Shown in pieces: positions 35,276-45,475 of a stretch of DNA of 64,000 bases (its first letter is position 1; each line of letters opens with the position of its first letter). A model generated the notes under the pieces. It was given only the letters and a program-made list of their open reading frames with translations. It did no database searches and was not told the origin of the DNA. The DNA comes from Bacillota bacterium (GTDB lineage: Bacteria; Bacillota; Clostridia; Oscillospirales; Ruminococcaceae): assembly GCA_023433405.1 (NCBI GenBank), contig JAEZCT010000050.1, positions 62,001-126,000 of the forward strand, given 5' to 3'. A program made the position numbers and the translations under genes.

Positions 35276-36283
35276 ATGACCATCCGTGAGCAGACAGAGC
35301 AGTTTGAGCTTGCGAACCTTTCGCCTCGTGCCGCAATGGCAATCCGGTCGAAGGGGCGCGACCGCGTAGAGACCCAGTGCGACCTGCGCACGGTGTATCA
35401 GCGGGACCGGGATCGCATTCTGCACTGCAACGCCTTTCGGCGGCTGATGCAAAAGACCCAGATGCTTCTTAGCCCGGTGGGAGACCATTACCGCACCCGC
35501 CTCACCCACACGCTGGAGGTGGCGCAGATTGCGCGCACCATCGCCCGGGGGCTGCGCTTAAACGAGGACCTCACCGAGGCCGTTGCGCTGGGGCACGACC
35601 TTGGGCATACTCCCTTTGGTCATGCGGGAGAGCGGGCGCTTAACCGCGCGGCAAGCTTTGGCTACCGCCATTATGAGCAGAGCGTGCGGGTAGTGGAAAA
35701 GCTTGAGAAGGACGGCGAGGGGATGAACCTGACCTGGGAGGTGCGCAACGGCATTGCCTGCCACACCACAGGCCACAACGCCGACACGCTGGAAGGGCAG
35801 GCTGTGCGTGTCTCGGATAAAATCGCCTACCTCAACCACGACATCGAGGACGCCATCCGGGCGGGAATCCTCAACGAGGAGGACCTCCCATGGCAGGTGC
35901 ATGTTACTCTGGGCGAGACTAAAACCCAGCGCATCACCGCGTTAATATCGTCGGTGCTGCGGGCGAGCGGCGGGCAGATCGAGATGGAGCCCGAGGTTGC
36001 CGAGGCCTTTGCCAACCTGCGCAAATATATGTTTGCCACGGTGTATATCGACCCCGTCGCCAAGGGCGAGGAGCATAAGGCCGAGCATATTGTGTGCGCG
36101 CTGTTTGATTATTATATGGAGCATCCCGACAGGCTTCCCGCCGCCTACCGCCGTATAACCGAGAGCGAGGGGCAGGAGCGCGCGGCCTGCGACTATATTT
36201 CGGGCATGAGCGACCGCTTTGCCATTGCCGTCTACAACGAGATTTATGTGCCAAAGCCTTGGAAAATGCCCTATATTGACTAA
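35276..36283 (+). CDS. dgt: deoxyguanosinetriphosphate triphosphohydrolase-like protein
   Basis: 335 residues, HD-domain dNTPase releasing triphosphate from dNTPs. HD-motif residues: RLTHTLEV (His), GHDLGHTPFGHAGE (His-Asp with the family's conserved HTPFGH), and YLNHDIEDAI (Asp). The N-terminal LSPRAAMAIRSKGRDR and RTVYQRDRDRILHCNAFRRL are typical of the short, type 2 bacterial Dgt. GGGAG precedes the ATG. It starts a run leading into dnaG and rpoD, as in many Clostridia. Confidence 0.93.
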   Translation: MTIREQTEQFELANLSPRAAMAIRSKGRDRVETQCDLRTVYQRDRDRILHCNAFRRLMQKTQMLLSPVGDHYRTRLTHTLEVAQIARTIARGLRLNEDLTEAVALGHDLGHTPFGHAGERALNRAASFGYRHYEQSVRVVEKLEKDGEGMNLTWEVRNGIACHTTGHNADTLEGQAVRVSDKIAYLNHDIEDAIRAGILNEEDLPWQVHVTLGETKTQRITALISSVLRASGGQIEMEPEVAEAFANLRKYMFATVYIDPVAKGEEHKAEHIVCALFDYYMEHPDRLPAAYRRITESEGQERAACDYISGMSDRFAIAVYNEIYVPKPWKMPYID

Positions 36284-36408
36284 ACCGACGCGCAGGATGG
36301 AATAATCCTACCAAGGGGGAACATTCTATCCATATATTCTACAGTATTACGCCCCTCCGCTGTTTTGCGGGTGCCGTCCCTCACCGGCGGAGCGAAAGGA
36401 ATGCGACT

Positions 36409-38178
36409 ATGGCGCTGTCCGACCGTTTTCTGGAGGAGCTGAAGTACAAAAGCGACATCGTGGATACGGTGTCGAGCTATGTTACGCTCAAACGGGCGGG
36501 ACGAAACCTTGTGGGGCTTTGCCCCTTTCACAGCGAAAAATCCCCGTCGTTTACCGTTTATCCCGACAACCAATCCTTCTATTGCTTTGGCTGCGGCGCG
36601 GGCGGCGATGTGATAACCTTTATGAAACGCATTGAGAACCTTGAGTATATCGAGGCCGTCAAGCTGCTTTGCGACCGTGCGGGTCTTGCAATGCCCACCG
36701 ACGAGCGGGATGAACGGACCCTGCGCCTGCGCACCCGTATCCTTGAAATTAACCGTGAGGCGGCTCGCTTTTACTACCGGCAGCTGACGGGTGAGCAGGG
36801 CAGGGAGGCTCTTGCCTACCTGCGAGGGCGTGGGCTTACCGACAAAACCATCACCCGCTTCGGGCTTGGCTATGCAAGGGAAAGCTGGGACGACCTGATT
36901 GGCTACCTGCGGGGTATGGGCTGCACCGATGAGGAGCTGCTGGCTGCAAACCTGGCATCCCGAGGCAAAAGCGGCGGGCTGTACGACCAGTTTCGCAACC
37001 GGGTCATCTTTCCCATCATCGACCTGCGGGGCAACGTGGTTGCCTTTGGCGGGCGCGATTTGGGCGAACGGGGGCCAAAGTACCTAAACTCCGCCGAAAC
37101 CGCGGTGTTTAGCAAAAGCCGTGTGTTATATGCTTTAAATATCGCCAAGGCTACAAAGGAAAAACGAATGATTCTTGCCGAGGGCTATATGGACGTGGTG
37201 GCCATTCATCAGGGCGGGTTCGATAACGCGGTGGCGTCCCTGGGAACGGCGCTCACCGCCGAGCACGCGCGGCTGATTGCCGGTTATGTCGCGGAGGTGG
37301 TCATCGCCTACGATTCCGACGACGCGGGCCAACGGGCGACAAAGCGGGCGATCTCGGTGCTGGAGCCCACCGGTCTGCACATCCGGGTGCTAAAGATGGA
37401 GGGCGCCAAGGACCCGGATGAATATATTAAGCGCTTCGGCGCGGCGCGCTTTCGTTTATTGCTTGAAGGCTCCTCAAACGCCGTGGAATACGAGCTGGAA
37501 AAGGCAAAATCCGGCTTTGCGCTGGACACTGCCGACGGCAGGGTTTCGTACCTAAAGGCCGCGTGCGGGGTACTGGCGGCGCTTAAAAGCCCGGTGGAGC
37601 GTGAGGTGTATGCAAGCCGCCTTGCCGCCGAGCTTGGGGTGCAAAAGCAGGCCATTGACGAACAGCTTAAAGGGATTATTACGCGCAAGAAGCGCACGCA
37701 GGATAAAAAGGAGCGGCGCGATGTGCGCGTGATGAGTGCAGTGAAAACCGGCGTGGATACCATAAACCCCCAGCGGAGCGCTAACCTGAAGGCCGCCACC
37801 GCGGAGGAAAACCTCATCGCAATGCTCATAAAGCATCCCGACTATCTGGAGGAGATTGAGAAAACCGTAGGAGAGAAGGATTTTGTCACCGACTTTAACC
37901 GCAGCGTCTATGCCGCCATTGCCCAAAGGCTGCGCGATTTTGGGGAATGCAGCCTGACCTCACTCTCCCAGCATTTTAACGACGCCCAGATGGCGCGCAT
38001 CTCATGGATGATTGCAAACGCTTCGATTATGGGCTATACCAAGGCCGACGCAAGGCTGTACGCCGAAACGCTGGCGCGCTGCAAAAATGAAAAAACCCCC
38101 CAGCAGGTTGCGGCCCTTACCGGGACGGAGCTTGCGGAGTTTGTAAAAAGCCTTAACGAGAAAAAACATAGCCGGTAA
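36409..38178 (+). CDS. dnaG: DNA primase
   Basis: 589 residues, makes RNA primers at the replication fork. The CHC2 zinc finger is CPFHSEK...SFYCFGCG (about 38-64). The catalytic core includes GRDLGERGPKYLNSAET, and the Toprim domain has ILAEGYMDVVAIHQ (about 255-268) and AYDSDDAGQRAT (about 302-313). The C-terminal DnaB-binding region begins near 450. AAAGGA is 9 bases before the ATG. rpoD starts 82 bp downstream, the classic macromolecular synthesis operon. Confidence 0.97.
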   Translation: MALSDRFLEELKYKSDIVDTVSSYVTLKRAGRNLVGLCPFHSEKSPSFTVYPDNQSFYCFGCGAGGDVITFMKRIENLEYIEAVKLLCDRAGLAMPTDERDERTLRLRTRILEINREAARFYYRQLTGEQGREALAYLRGRGLTDKTITRFGLGYARESWDDLIGYLRGMGCTDEELLAANLASRGKSGGLYDQFRNRVIFPIIDLRGNVVAFGGRDLGERGPKYLNSAETAVFSKSRVLYALNIAKATKEKRMILAEGYMDVVAIHQGGFDNAVASLGTALTAEHARLIAGYVAEVVIAYDSDDAGQRATKRAISVLEPTGLHIRVLKMEGAKDPDEYIKRFGAARFRLLLEGSSNAVEYELEKAKSGFALDTADGRVSYLKAACGVLAALKSPVEREVYASRLAAELGVQKQAIDEQLKGIITRKKRTQDKKERRDVRVMSAVKTGVDTINPQRSANLKAATAEENLIAMLIKHPDYLEEIEKTVGEKDFVTDFNRSVYAAIAQRLRDFGECSLTSLSQHFNDAQMARISWMIANASIMGYTKADARLYAETLARCKNEKTPQQVAALTGTELAEFVKSLNEKKHSR

Positions 38179-38260
38179 ATCGGCGCAGGGAACACAGGTT
38201 TATTAAAACGGAGCACCAGGGAAACGCGTAAATACACCGCCGCACAGCGCGGCAGAATGG

Positions 38261-39349
38261 ATGAAGCAAATGAGCACTCAGGACAAAAAGAATCTGCTCA
38301 ACGACCTCATAGAGCAGGGAAAAGCCAAGGGAAAGCTGACGACCAAGGAGATTAACGACGTACTGGAAGAGATGGACTTTGACGTCGACCAGGTAGACAA
38401 GCTCTACGACGTGCTGGAAACCAACAACGTGGAGATTATCGAGGATTTTGCCTCTACGCTTGATTTTAACATCGACGTGCAGGATGAAAACCTGGAGTAC
38501 TCCCTTGCCTCCGAGGGCATTAGCATCGACGACCCCGTCAAGGTGTACCTCAAGGAGATTGGGCGTGTGCCGCTCTTAAGCCCCGAGGAGGAGATTGAGC
38601 TTGCCACCCGCATGGGGCAGGGAGACGATTATGCCCGTAAGCGGCTCAGCGAGGCGAACCTGCGCCTTGTAGTCAGCATCGCAAAGCGATATGTGGGACG
38701 TGGTATGCAGTTTCTTGACCTCATTCAGGAGGGCAACCTCGGCCTGATTAAGGCTGTTGAAAAGTTTGACCACACCAAGGGCTTTAAGTTCTCTACCTAT
38801 GCCACCTGGTGGATTCGTCAGGCCATTACCCGCGCCATTGCCGACCAGGCGCGCACCATCCGCATCCCCGTGCATATGGTGGAGACAATTAACAAGGTTA
38901 AAAAGGTGACCAGCCAGCTTTTGCATAAAAACGGGCATGAGCCGACGGCGGAGGAAATCTCCACCGAGCTTGATATGCCCGCCGATAAGGTGCGCGAGAT
39001 TATGCGCGTGGCGCAGGAGCCCGTGTCCCTAGAGACCCCCATCGGCGAGGAGGAGGACAGCCATCTGGGCGACTTTATCCCCGACGAGGACGCCCCCGCC
39101 CCCGCCGACGCCGCCTCTCACACCCTGCTTAAGGAGCAGCTGGGCGACGTGCTGCAAACCCTCACCCCCAGAGAGGAGAAGGTGCTCAAGCTCCGCTTCG
39201 GGCTTGAGGACGGCCGCTCCCGTACGCTGGAGGAGGTAGGCAAGGAGTTTAACGTTACCCGCGAGCGCATCCGGCAGATTGAGGCCAAGGCGCTGCGCAA
39301 GCTTCGTCACCCCAGCCGCAGCAAGAAATTAAAGGACTTTTTGGATTAG
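38261..39349 (+). CDS. rpoD: RNA polymerase sigma factor RpoD (sigma-A)
   Basis: 362 residues, the primary sigma factor. Region 1.1 (about 1-75, acidic), region 1.2 SIDDPVKVYLKEIGRVPLLSPEEEIELA, region 2 RLVVSIAKRYVGRGMQFLDLIQEGNLGLIKAVEKFDHTKGFKFSTYATWWIRQAI, region 3 from HMVETINKVKK, and region 4 TLEEVGKEFNVTRERIRQIEAKALRKLRHP, all standard. An ATG three codons in is an alternative start. Co-oriented with dnaG. Confidence 0.98.
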   Translation: MKQMSTQDKKNLLNDLIEQGKAKGKLTTKEINDVLEEMDFDVDQVDKLYDVLETNNVEIIEDFASTLDFNIDVQDENLEYSLASEGISIDDPVKVYLKEIGRVPLLSPEEEIELATRMGQGDDYARKRLSEANLRLVVSIAKRYVGRGMQFLDLIQEGNLGLIKAVEKFDHTKGFKFSTYATWWIRQAITRAIADQARTIRIPVHMVETINKVKKVTSQLLHKNGHEPTAEEISTELDMPADKVREIMRVAQEPVSLETPIGEEEDSHLGDFIPDEDAPAPADAASHTLLKEQLGDVLQTLTPREEKVLKLRFGLEDGRSRTLEEVGKEFNVTRERIRQIEAKALRKLRHPSRSKKLKDFLD

Positions 39350-39440
39350 ATTTTTTTGTGCGGCGAGAGTGGTGTTCCTTTTTTAAAGCCAGTTTAGTAA
39401 AATAATAAGGAAAATCCCACAGAAAGGGGATGAAGCACGG

Positions 39441-39848
39441 ATGCATATAACGCTGGAATCCGACTACGCGGTGCGCATTGTGTACACCCTGGTGCAGGAG
39501 GGCGGGCGCATGGACGCGAAGCGCATATGCGAGCGCTCCTGTGTGACGCTGCGCTTTGCGTTAAAGATACTGCGCAAGCTGGTGGCGGGCGGCATTGTAA
39601 AATCCTTTAAGGGGACGCAGGGCGGCTATGAGCTGGCGCGGGAGCCGAAGGATATCTCTCTGCGCGATGTGATTGAGACGGTGGAGGGGCGCTATGCCCT
39701 CAGCCGCTGTATCTGCAACGACTACGAGTGCTCCCAGACCCACGGCGGGCGCTGCCCGTTTCACGCTGTGTACGCCCGCATCTCCGAGGATGTGCGGGGG
39801 CAGCTCGATGCCGTAAAGTTTGACACCGCGTTGACCGAGCTTACTTAA
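39441..39848 (+). CDS. Rrf2-family transcriptional regulator
   Basis: 135 residues. Winged helix-turn-helix (about 1-65) with YAVRIVYTLVQEGGRMDAKRICERSCVTLRFALKILRKLVAGGIVKSFKGTQGGYELAREP. Cys residues at CICNDYEC and GGRCPFH could hold an Fe-S cluster, as in IscR/NsrR, but their spacing is not the canonical one. Target unknown; it precedes a CDF transporter gene by 52 bp and may regulate that or itself. AAAGGGGATG precedes the ATG. Confidence 0.88.
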   Translation: MHITLESDYAVRIVYTLVQEGGRMDAKRICERSCVTLRFALKILRKLVAGGIVKSFKGTQGGYELAREPKDISLRDVIETVEGRYALSRCICNDYECSQTHGGRCPFHAVYARISEDVRGQLDAVKFDTALTELT

Positions 39849-39900
39849 TCCGCTGTGCGCAAAGTCCGGCGCGGCGGTACTCGCGGGAGGGACATAAGTA

Positions 39901-41085
39901 TTGACAGAGCTGCTGGTACGACTGTTTATAACCAATAAAAAAGGTGCTGCGGGCGATACCGTGCGGGAGCGCTACGGCATTTTAAGCGGTGTGGTTGGCA
40001 TTTGCACCAACCTTTTGCTGGTTTCCGGTAAGCTGGCGGCAGGGCTTATCTCCGGCAGCATCGCGGTCATCGCCGACGCGGTGAACAACCTGGCCGACGC
40101 CACCTCCTCGGTGATTACACTCATTGGGTTTAAGCTCTCCGCAAAGCCCGCCGATAAGGAGCACCCCTTCGGGCACGCGCGGTTTGAGTATATCTCCGGT
40201 CTTGCGGTGGCCATTCTGGTGCTGCTTATTGGCATAGAGCTTGCCAAAACCTCGGTGGATAAGATCATAAATCCCGAGCATGTGGCGGTTGGCGCCTTTT
40301 CCATCATTGTGCTGGCGGTTTCGGCGCTGCTTAAGCTGTGGCAGTCCCGTTTTTATCGCAGCATTGGCAGACGCATTGCCTCTCAGGCGCTGCTTGCCTC
40401 CTCCACCGACAGCCTGTGCGATGTGGTCTCCACCGCGGCGGTACTGGTTTCGGCGGTTATTTCGCTCACGGCAGGGGTTAACCTGGACGCCTACATGGGG
40501 CTTGCGGTGGCGCTGTTTATCCTATATTCCGGCATAAAGCTCATCAAGGAGGCGCTCGACCCCATTCTCGGTGAAGCGCCGGACGAGAAGCTGGTAGCCG
40601 CAATTGATAAGGTGATAACAGGCTACGATAATGTGCTGGGGCTCCACGACCTGATGGTACACAGCTACGGCCCCGGCAAGGCGTTTGCCTCGGTGCATGT
40701 GGAGGTGGACGCGAAGGCGGATGTTTTGGTCAGCCACGACATGATTGATAACATCGAGCGAGAGGTGTTTGACAGGCTGGGCGTACAGCTTGTTATTCAC
40801 TACGACCCCGTAGTCACCGACGACCCCATGCTTAACGAGCTGAGGGATTTTGTGCAGCGGACGGTTAAGGCTGTTAACGAGGCCTTGACGATGCACGATT
40901 TTCGCATCGTGCGCGGCCCCACTCATACCAACCTGATTTTTGATGTGGTTGTACCCAGCGGCATTGGGGACACAACGAATCTGGCGGAGGATATCGCAGC
41001 CAAAATAAAGGAGCGCGACCCCGGCTTTTACGCCGTCATCACGCTGGATAACAGTTATATTTCCCAGAATATGCCCGCGCTGTAA
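39901..41085 (+). CDS. cation diffusion facilitator transporter
   Basis: 394 residues, starting at TTG with GGGAGG about 10 bases upstream. Six membrane helices (about 20-215) carry the metal site ADAVNNLADATSS (helix II, Asp residues) and STDSLCDVVST (helix V). EHPFGHARFEYISGL links helices II and III. A cytoplasmic domain follows (about 220-300). The C-terminus is longer than usual by about 100 residues and resembles a second cytoplasmic module (VKAVNEALTMHDFRIVRGPTHTNLIFDVVVP), seen in some clostridial members. Expected substrate: Zn, Fe, Co or Mn exported for protons. Confidence 0.92.
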   Translation: MTELLVRLFITNKKGAAGDTVRERYGILSGVVGICTNLLLVSGKLAAGLISGSIAVIADAVNNLADATSSVITLIGFKLSAKPADKEHPFGHARFEYISGLAVAILVLLIGIELAKTSVDKIINPEHVAVGAFSIIVLAVSALLKLWQSRFYRSIGRRIASQALLASSTDSLCDVVSTAAVLVSAVISLTAGVNLDAYMGLAVALFILYSGIKLIKEALDPILGEAPDEKLVAAIDKVITGYDNVLGLHDLMVHSYGPGKAFASVHVEVDAKADVLVSHDMIDNIEREVFDRLGVQLVIHYDPVVTDDPMLNELRDFVQRTVKAVNEALTMHDFRIVRGPTHTNLIFDVVVPSGIGDTTNLAEDIAAKIKERDPGFYAVITLDNSYISQNMPAL

Positions 41086-41125
41086 TGCGCTTCTCATGCT
41101 AATCCCCTCATAAAGCGTAGAAAAA

Positions 41126-41156
41126 GACGGGTCAAAAGCTATGCTTTTGACCCGTC
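41126..41156. terminator. bidirectional terminator
   Basis: GACGGGTCAAAAGC and GCTTTTGACCCGTC around TAT, between the convergent CDF and AraC genes. The sequence just before it (GCTAATCCCCTCATAAAGCG) resembles the left end of the interspersed element. Confidence 0.8.
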
Positions 41157-41179
41157 TATTAATAATTTCACAAGTGACT

Positions 41180-42016
41180 CTACCGGTCCACCACGCTTTT
41201 TTTATATTCCGAAGGGCTCATGTCCTTAAACCGCCGGAATACCCGGGAAAAATACAAGGGGTCGGAAAAACCAACCGAGCCCGCCACCTCCCCGATGGAA
41301 AGCAGGGTGTCGTGCAGCAGCAGGCAGGCCTTGCCCATGCGAAAACGGGTGAGAAAATCGTTGGGGGAAAGCCCGAGGTGCCTAATAAACACCCGGTACA
41401 GGTGGCTGCGGCTTACGCCCACATGGGCGGCGATGTCGTCCACCCCGATGGGAGCGGAATAGTTGTGCTCAATGTAGCGCACGGCAAGCTCGCTGTATAC
41501 TCTGGCGCTGTCCGCCTCCGGGTGGGGCGTGTTGGCCTTCTCCATTAAAAAGGCCAAAAACAGGTACAGGCCGCCGCACATGCGGGTTTCCTGATAGGCG
41601 GCGGAGCCCACCGCCTCATAAATCGCCGCAAGCAGCCGCTCGGCCTGCGCCCCGTCCTCCAGGTGCAGGACAGGCTGCTCCGCGGAAAGCCCGGTGAGGG
41701 AAACAAGCCCCTGTGCGTCGCTGCCGGCAAAGCCAACCCACAGGTATTCCCATGGGTCGTTTTCATCGGCGGTATAGGAAACCAGCCGTTCAGGCGTGAT
41801 GAGAAACACGTCTCCCACCCCCGCCTCATAGCTTTTGCCCTCGGCAAACAGTCTGCCGCGCCCTCCCGCGACGTAATGGATGAGATAATGGTCCCGCACC
41901 GCGGGGCCCCAGGTATAAGCGGGCTCACACTGCTGCCGGCCGGTATTATAAACGGCAAGCCCGAAGCCTTCGCGCAGACGAGTTTTAAAGGAATGTTTAA
42001 ATACCGCGTTTTCCAT
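41180..42016 (-). CDS. AraC-family transcriptional regulator
   Basis: About 279 residues. N-terminal AraC-type cupin domain (about 15-140: RDHYLIHYVAGGRGRLFAEGKSYEAGVGDVFLITPERLVSYTADENDPWEYLWVGF). C-terminal double HTH (about 175-275): IGVDDIAAHVGVSRSHLYRVFIRHLGLSPNDFLTRFRMGKACLLLHDT and IGEVAGSVGFSDPLYFSRVFRRFKDMSPSEYKK. The ligand is likely a sugar or related small molecule, but no catabolic operon is adjacent. Start ATG at 42016; a TTG at 42022 is possible. Confidence 0.9.
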   Translation of the reverse strand: MENAVFKHSFKTRLREGFGLAVYNTGRQQCEPAYTWGPAVRDHYLIHYVAGGRGRLFAEGKSYEAGVGDVFLITPERLVSYTADENDPWEYLWVGFAGSDAQGLVSLTGLSAEQPVLHLEDGAQAERLLAAIYEAVGSAAYQETRMCGGLYLFLAFLMEKANTPHPEADSARVYSELAVRYIEHNYSAPIGVDDIAAHVGVSRSHLYRVFIRHLGLSPNDFLTRFRMGKACLLLHDTLLSIGEVAGSVGFSDPLYFSRVFRRFKDMSPSEYKKSVVDR

Positions 42017-42343
42017 GAGCAACGACCATGCCTTTCCAAATGCTTGTAAGGATTACGGGTATTGTCTGAAGAATGCAAGCTGCTACAGACACGGCCCGCA
42101 GAGATACCATTCCCAAATAAAAAAACGGGGACAGCATAAACCAAGCCACCGGCCTTCGGCGGGGGGTGGTTAGCTTTTTTGCTATGTTAAGTCATGGAAG
42201 CAGGGCTATGAACTTCGTTTACGTTCATTATAATTCCGCTTTTCATAAAAGGCAAGCAAAGGCGCAGGTTTTGCGCGATTTACGGGCATGGGCGCAAATA
42301 GTGCGAAAAAACTGTGGGGGTCGCTTTAACCCCGCCGAAAAGA

Positions 42344-42372
42344 TTGACATTTCTTGTAGCGGGGGATATAAT
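42344..42372 (+). promoter_or_regulatory. consensus sigma-A promoter of the alaS T-box transcript
   Basis: TTGACA (42344-42349), 17-bp spacer, TATAAT (42367-42372). Both boxes are perfect. It starts the alaS leader. Confidence 0.9.
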
Positions 42373-42436
42373 AAAAAAAGTTTGAGAACTTATTATGTGT
42401 ATTACGGCTGTGAAGGGGAATAACGCGCCCGCAACC

Positions 42437-42685
42437 ACCGTTCCAGAGAGCAAAACAACGCGAAGGGCAGTACCCGGTGCGGTTGCTGAGAGTTTTGCCG
42501 GTGCAGGATGTGTTTGCCGCCCCCGAGCCCCACGGGATGACCGTGGCGTGGCTGTCGCGTTAAGACGGTTAAAGAGGCGCAGGCGGGTTTATTTAAGGTA
42601 TGCCGCTGCGCAAACTGGGTGGTACCACGGAAACGGAAGCTTTCGTCCCGACTTCGGGAGGAGGGCTTTTTTGCTTTCGGGAAAG
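42437..42685 (+). ncRNA. T-box riboswitch leader of alaS
   Basis: The T-box core CTGGGTGGTACCACGG lies at 42615-42630. It is followed by a GC hairpin (CGTCCCGACTTCGGGAGGAG) and TTTTTT at about 42638-42672, the terminator in the uncharged-tRNA-absent state. The upstream part, including GGTTGCTGAGAG, forms stem I. Transcript start is set by the promoter at 42344. It should respond to uncharged tRNAAla; I could not fix the specifier codon by eye. Confidence 0.88.
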
Positions 42686-42757
42686 CCCAAAATAACCCAC
42701 CGGCTGCTTTGAGAATACTATTTTATCTAAATCGTTATCTGGAGGAATCGTACACCT

Positions 42758-45397
42758 ATGAAATGGCAAGGATTAAACGAGCTGAGGGAAGCATATCTTA
42801 GTTTTTTTGAGAGCAAGGGTCACACACGCCTAAAGAGCGCCTCACTTGTACCCAACAACGACAAAAGCCTTCTGCTTATCAACTCCGGCATGGCGCCGCT
42901 TAAAAAGTACTTTCTCGGGCAGGAGACGCCCCCCAATAAAAGGGTAACTACCTGCCAGAAATGCATTCGTACCCCCGATATCGAGCGTGTGGGCAAAACC
43001 GCCCGCCATGGCACCTATTTTGAGATGCTCGGCAACTTCTCCTTCGGCGACTATTTTAAGCACGAAGCCACCGCCTGGGCGTGGGAGTTTTTTACCAAGG
43101 TGCTGGAGATTCCCGCCGATAAGCTGTACTGCTCGGTATATGAGCAGGACGACGATGCCTATGAGATTTGGACCAAGGAGATTGGTGTGCCCGAGAGCCA
43201 CATGGTGCGCCTTGGCAAGGCCGATAACTTCTGGGAGCACGGAACCGGCCCCTGCGGCCCCTGCTCCGAGATCTATTTTGACCGCGGACCGGAAAAGGGC
43301 TGCGGCAGCCCGGACTGCGCGGTAGGCTGCGACTGCGACCGCTATGTTGAGGTGTGGAACCTGGTGTTTACCCAGTTTGACAGCGACGGCAAGGGTACCT
43401 ACACCCCCCTTGACCATCCCAATATCGATACCGGCATGGGTCTTGAGCGTCTGGCCTGCGTAATGCAGGGCGTGGAGAACCTTTTTGAGGTGGATACCAT
43501 GCAAAACATCATGAACCATGTCAGCACCATCGCTCATGTCCGCTACGGCGACGATAAAAAAACCGACGTGTCCCTGCGCGTAATCACTGACCATATCCGC
43601 AGTACGGCGTTTATGGTGGGCGACGGGGTCATTCCCTCAAACGAAGGGCGCGGCTATGTTCTGCGCCGTCTGTTGCGCCGCGCGGCGCGCCACGGCAGGC
43701 TCATCGGCATTACGGAGCCGTTTCTGCACAAGGTGTGCGATACGGTCATTCATGAGAATAAAGGCGCGTACCCCGAGCTTGCCGAGAAGTCGGAGTACAT
43801 CAAGAAGCATATCCGAGTGGAGGAGGAGCGCTTTGCCCGCACCATCGATCAGGGCATGGAGCTGCTGGCGGAGCTGGTTGACGCAACCCTCAAGGCGGGC
43901 GGCAGCGTATTTTCCGGCGCAGAGGCGTTTAAGCTTTACGACACCTTCGGCTTCCCCATCGACCTTACCCGAGAGATTGTGGAGGAAAATAAGCTGACCA
44001 TTGACGAGGCGGAGTTTGAGCGTCTGATGCAGGAGCAAAAGACCCGCGCCCGGGAGGATAGGCTTAAATCCGGCGGCGTGGCATGGGAGAGCGAGGCCCT
44101 TGCCGAGCTTGGCCTGCCCGAGACACGCTTTGTGGGCTATACAGCGTTTACAGTGAAGGCAAAGCTTTCGGCCATCCTTAAAAACGGCGAGCAGGCGGGT
44201 GACGCAAGCACAGGCGACGAGGTGCTGGTTGTGCTCGACCAAACCCCGTTTTACGCCGAGAGCGGCGGCCAGATTGCCGATACGGGCGTAATTGAGAACA
44301 ACGGCGCTCGCATGACCGTAACCGGCTGCAAAAAGAACGCGCAAGGTCAGTACCTGCACAGCGCTACGGTGGTATCCGGCTCCTTTGAGACAGGCGAGGA
44401 TGTTACCGCTGCCATCGACGGGGCGCGCCGCAAAGCCATTATGCGCAACCATACCAGCGCGCACCTGCTGCAGGCCGCGCTGCGCGCCGTATTGGGCGAC
44501 CATGTCCATCAGGCGGGCTCTATGGTAACCGACACCCGCGTGCGCTTTGACTTTTCCCACTTCGGTGCCATGACCGTCGAGGAGCTTCGCAAAACCGAGG
44601 AGCTTGTGAACGAAAAGATTCTCGAGTCCCTGCCCGTAACCACCGACGAGCTGCCCATCGAGGAGGCCAAAAAGCGCGGCGCTATGGCGTTATTTGGCGA
44701 AAAGTACGGCGACACGGTGCGCGTGGTGGCAGCCGAGGGCTTCTCCACCGAGTTTTGCGGCGGCACCCATGTGGACAACACCGCGAAGCTGGGTCTTTTT
44801 AAGATTATTTCCGAGGCTTCGGTGGCTGCCGGGGTGCGCCGCATAGAAGGTACCACGGGCAGCGGCGTGCTTGCGCTGTTTGATGAGCTAAGCGACACCC
44901 TTGAAAAATGCGCAAGCTGCCTCAAGGCGGCATCCCCCTCGGAGGTACCTGTCCGCGCCGTATCGGTAATGGCGGAGCTGCGGGAAAAGGACAAGGAGCT
45001 TGAGGCGTTAAGCGCGCGGCTTGCGGGCTCGCAGCTTGAGGATATTTACAAGAACAAGCGGGATATCGGCGGCATTAGCCTCTTGACGGCCAGCTTAAGC
45101 GACGCAAAGGCGGATACCCTGCGCGCGCTGGGCGATCAGATTAAGGACCGGGAGCCGGGAGCCGTGGCAGTTATTTCCAATGTAGCCGAGGGCAAGGGCA
45201 CGATCATGGTGGTATGCGGCGCGGATGCCGTTGCCAAGGGCTTTCACGCAGGCAAGCTTATTAAGGAAATTGCCGCGATTGCGGGCGGCTCGGGGGGCGG
45301 ACGTCCCGACAGCGCAATGGCGGGCGTAAAGGAACCGGGTAAGCTGGGCGAGGCAATTGCTGCCACGCCGGAGCTGGTTGCCGCGGTCGTGAAATAG
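42758..45397 (+). CDS. alaS: alanine--tRNA ligase
   Basis: 879 residues, class II synthetase. Start ATG after GGAGGA. Aminoacylation domain about 1-440 (LREAYLSFFESKGHTRLKSASLVPNNDKSLLLINSGMAPLKKYF). The editing domain zinc ligands are HTSAH near 565-569 and CGGTH near 666-670, with the usual TAESGGQIADTG-like phrase (YAESGGQIADTG). The C-Ala domain (DHHA1, GGSGGGRPDSAMAG) is at the end. Controlled by the T-box at 42437. It is followed by HIT, PRTase, comEC and t6A genes on the same strand. Confidence 0.97.
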   Translation: MKWQGLNELREAYLSFFESKGHTRLKSASLVPNNDKSLLLINSGMAPLKKYFLGQETPPNKRVTTCQKCIRTPDIERVGKTARHGTYFEMLGNFSFGDYFKHEATAWAWEFFTKVLEIPADKLYCSVYEQDDDAYEIWTKEIGVPESHMVRLGKADNFWEHGTGPCGPCSEIYFDRGPEKGCGSPDCAVGCDCDRYVEVWNLVFTQFDSDGKGTYTPLDHPNIDTGMGLERLACVMQGVENLFEVDTMQNIMNHVSTIAHVRYGDDKKTDVSLRVITDHIRSTAFMVGDGVIPSNEGRGYVLRRLLRRAARHGRLIGITEPFLHKVCDTVIHENKGAYPELAEKSEYIKKHIRVEEERFARTIDQGMELLAELVDATLKAGGSVFSGAEAFKLYDTFGFPIDLTREIVEENKLTIDEAEFERLMQEQKTRAREDRLKSGGVAWESEALAELGLPETRFVGYTAFTVKAKLSAILKNGEQAGDASTGDEVLVVLDQTPFYAESGGQIADTGVIENNGARMTVTGCKKNAQGQYLHSATVVSGSFETGEDVTAAIDGARRKAIMRNHTSAHLLQAALRAVLGDHVHQAGSMVTDTRVRFDFSHFGAMTVEELRKTEELVNEKILESLPVTTDELPIEEAKKRGAMALFGEKYGDTVRVVAAEGFSTEFCGGTHVDNTAKLGLFKIISEASVAAGVRRIEGTTGSGVLALFDELSDTLEKCASCLKAASPSEVPVRAVSVMAELREKDKELEALSARLAGSQLEDIYKNKRDIGGISLLTASLSDAKADTLRALGDQIKDREPGAVAVISNVAEGKGTIMVVCGADAVAKGFHAGKLIKEIAAIAGGSGGGRPDSAMAGVKEPGKLGEAIAATPELVAAVVK

Positions 45398-45475
45398 CCC
45401 TTTTCGAGACCTTAGCCAAGATATTGATGAGCATGGATATAAATCTGTGGATATAATAAACTAGGAGGATGCGCG

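Noticed and set aside
43637..44560. 307-codon open frame on the minus strand
   Set aside because: Antisense shadow of alaS.
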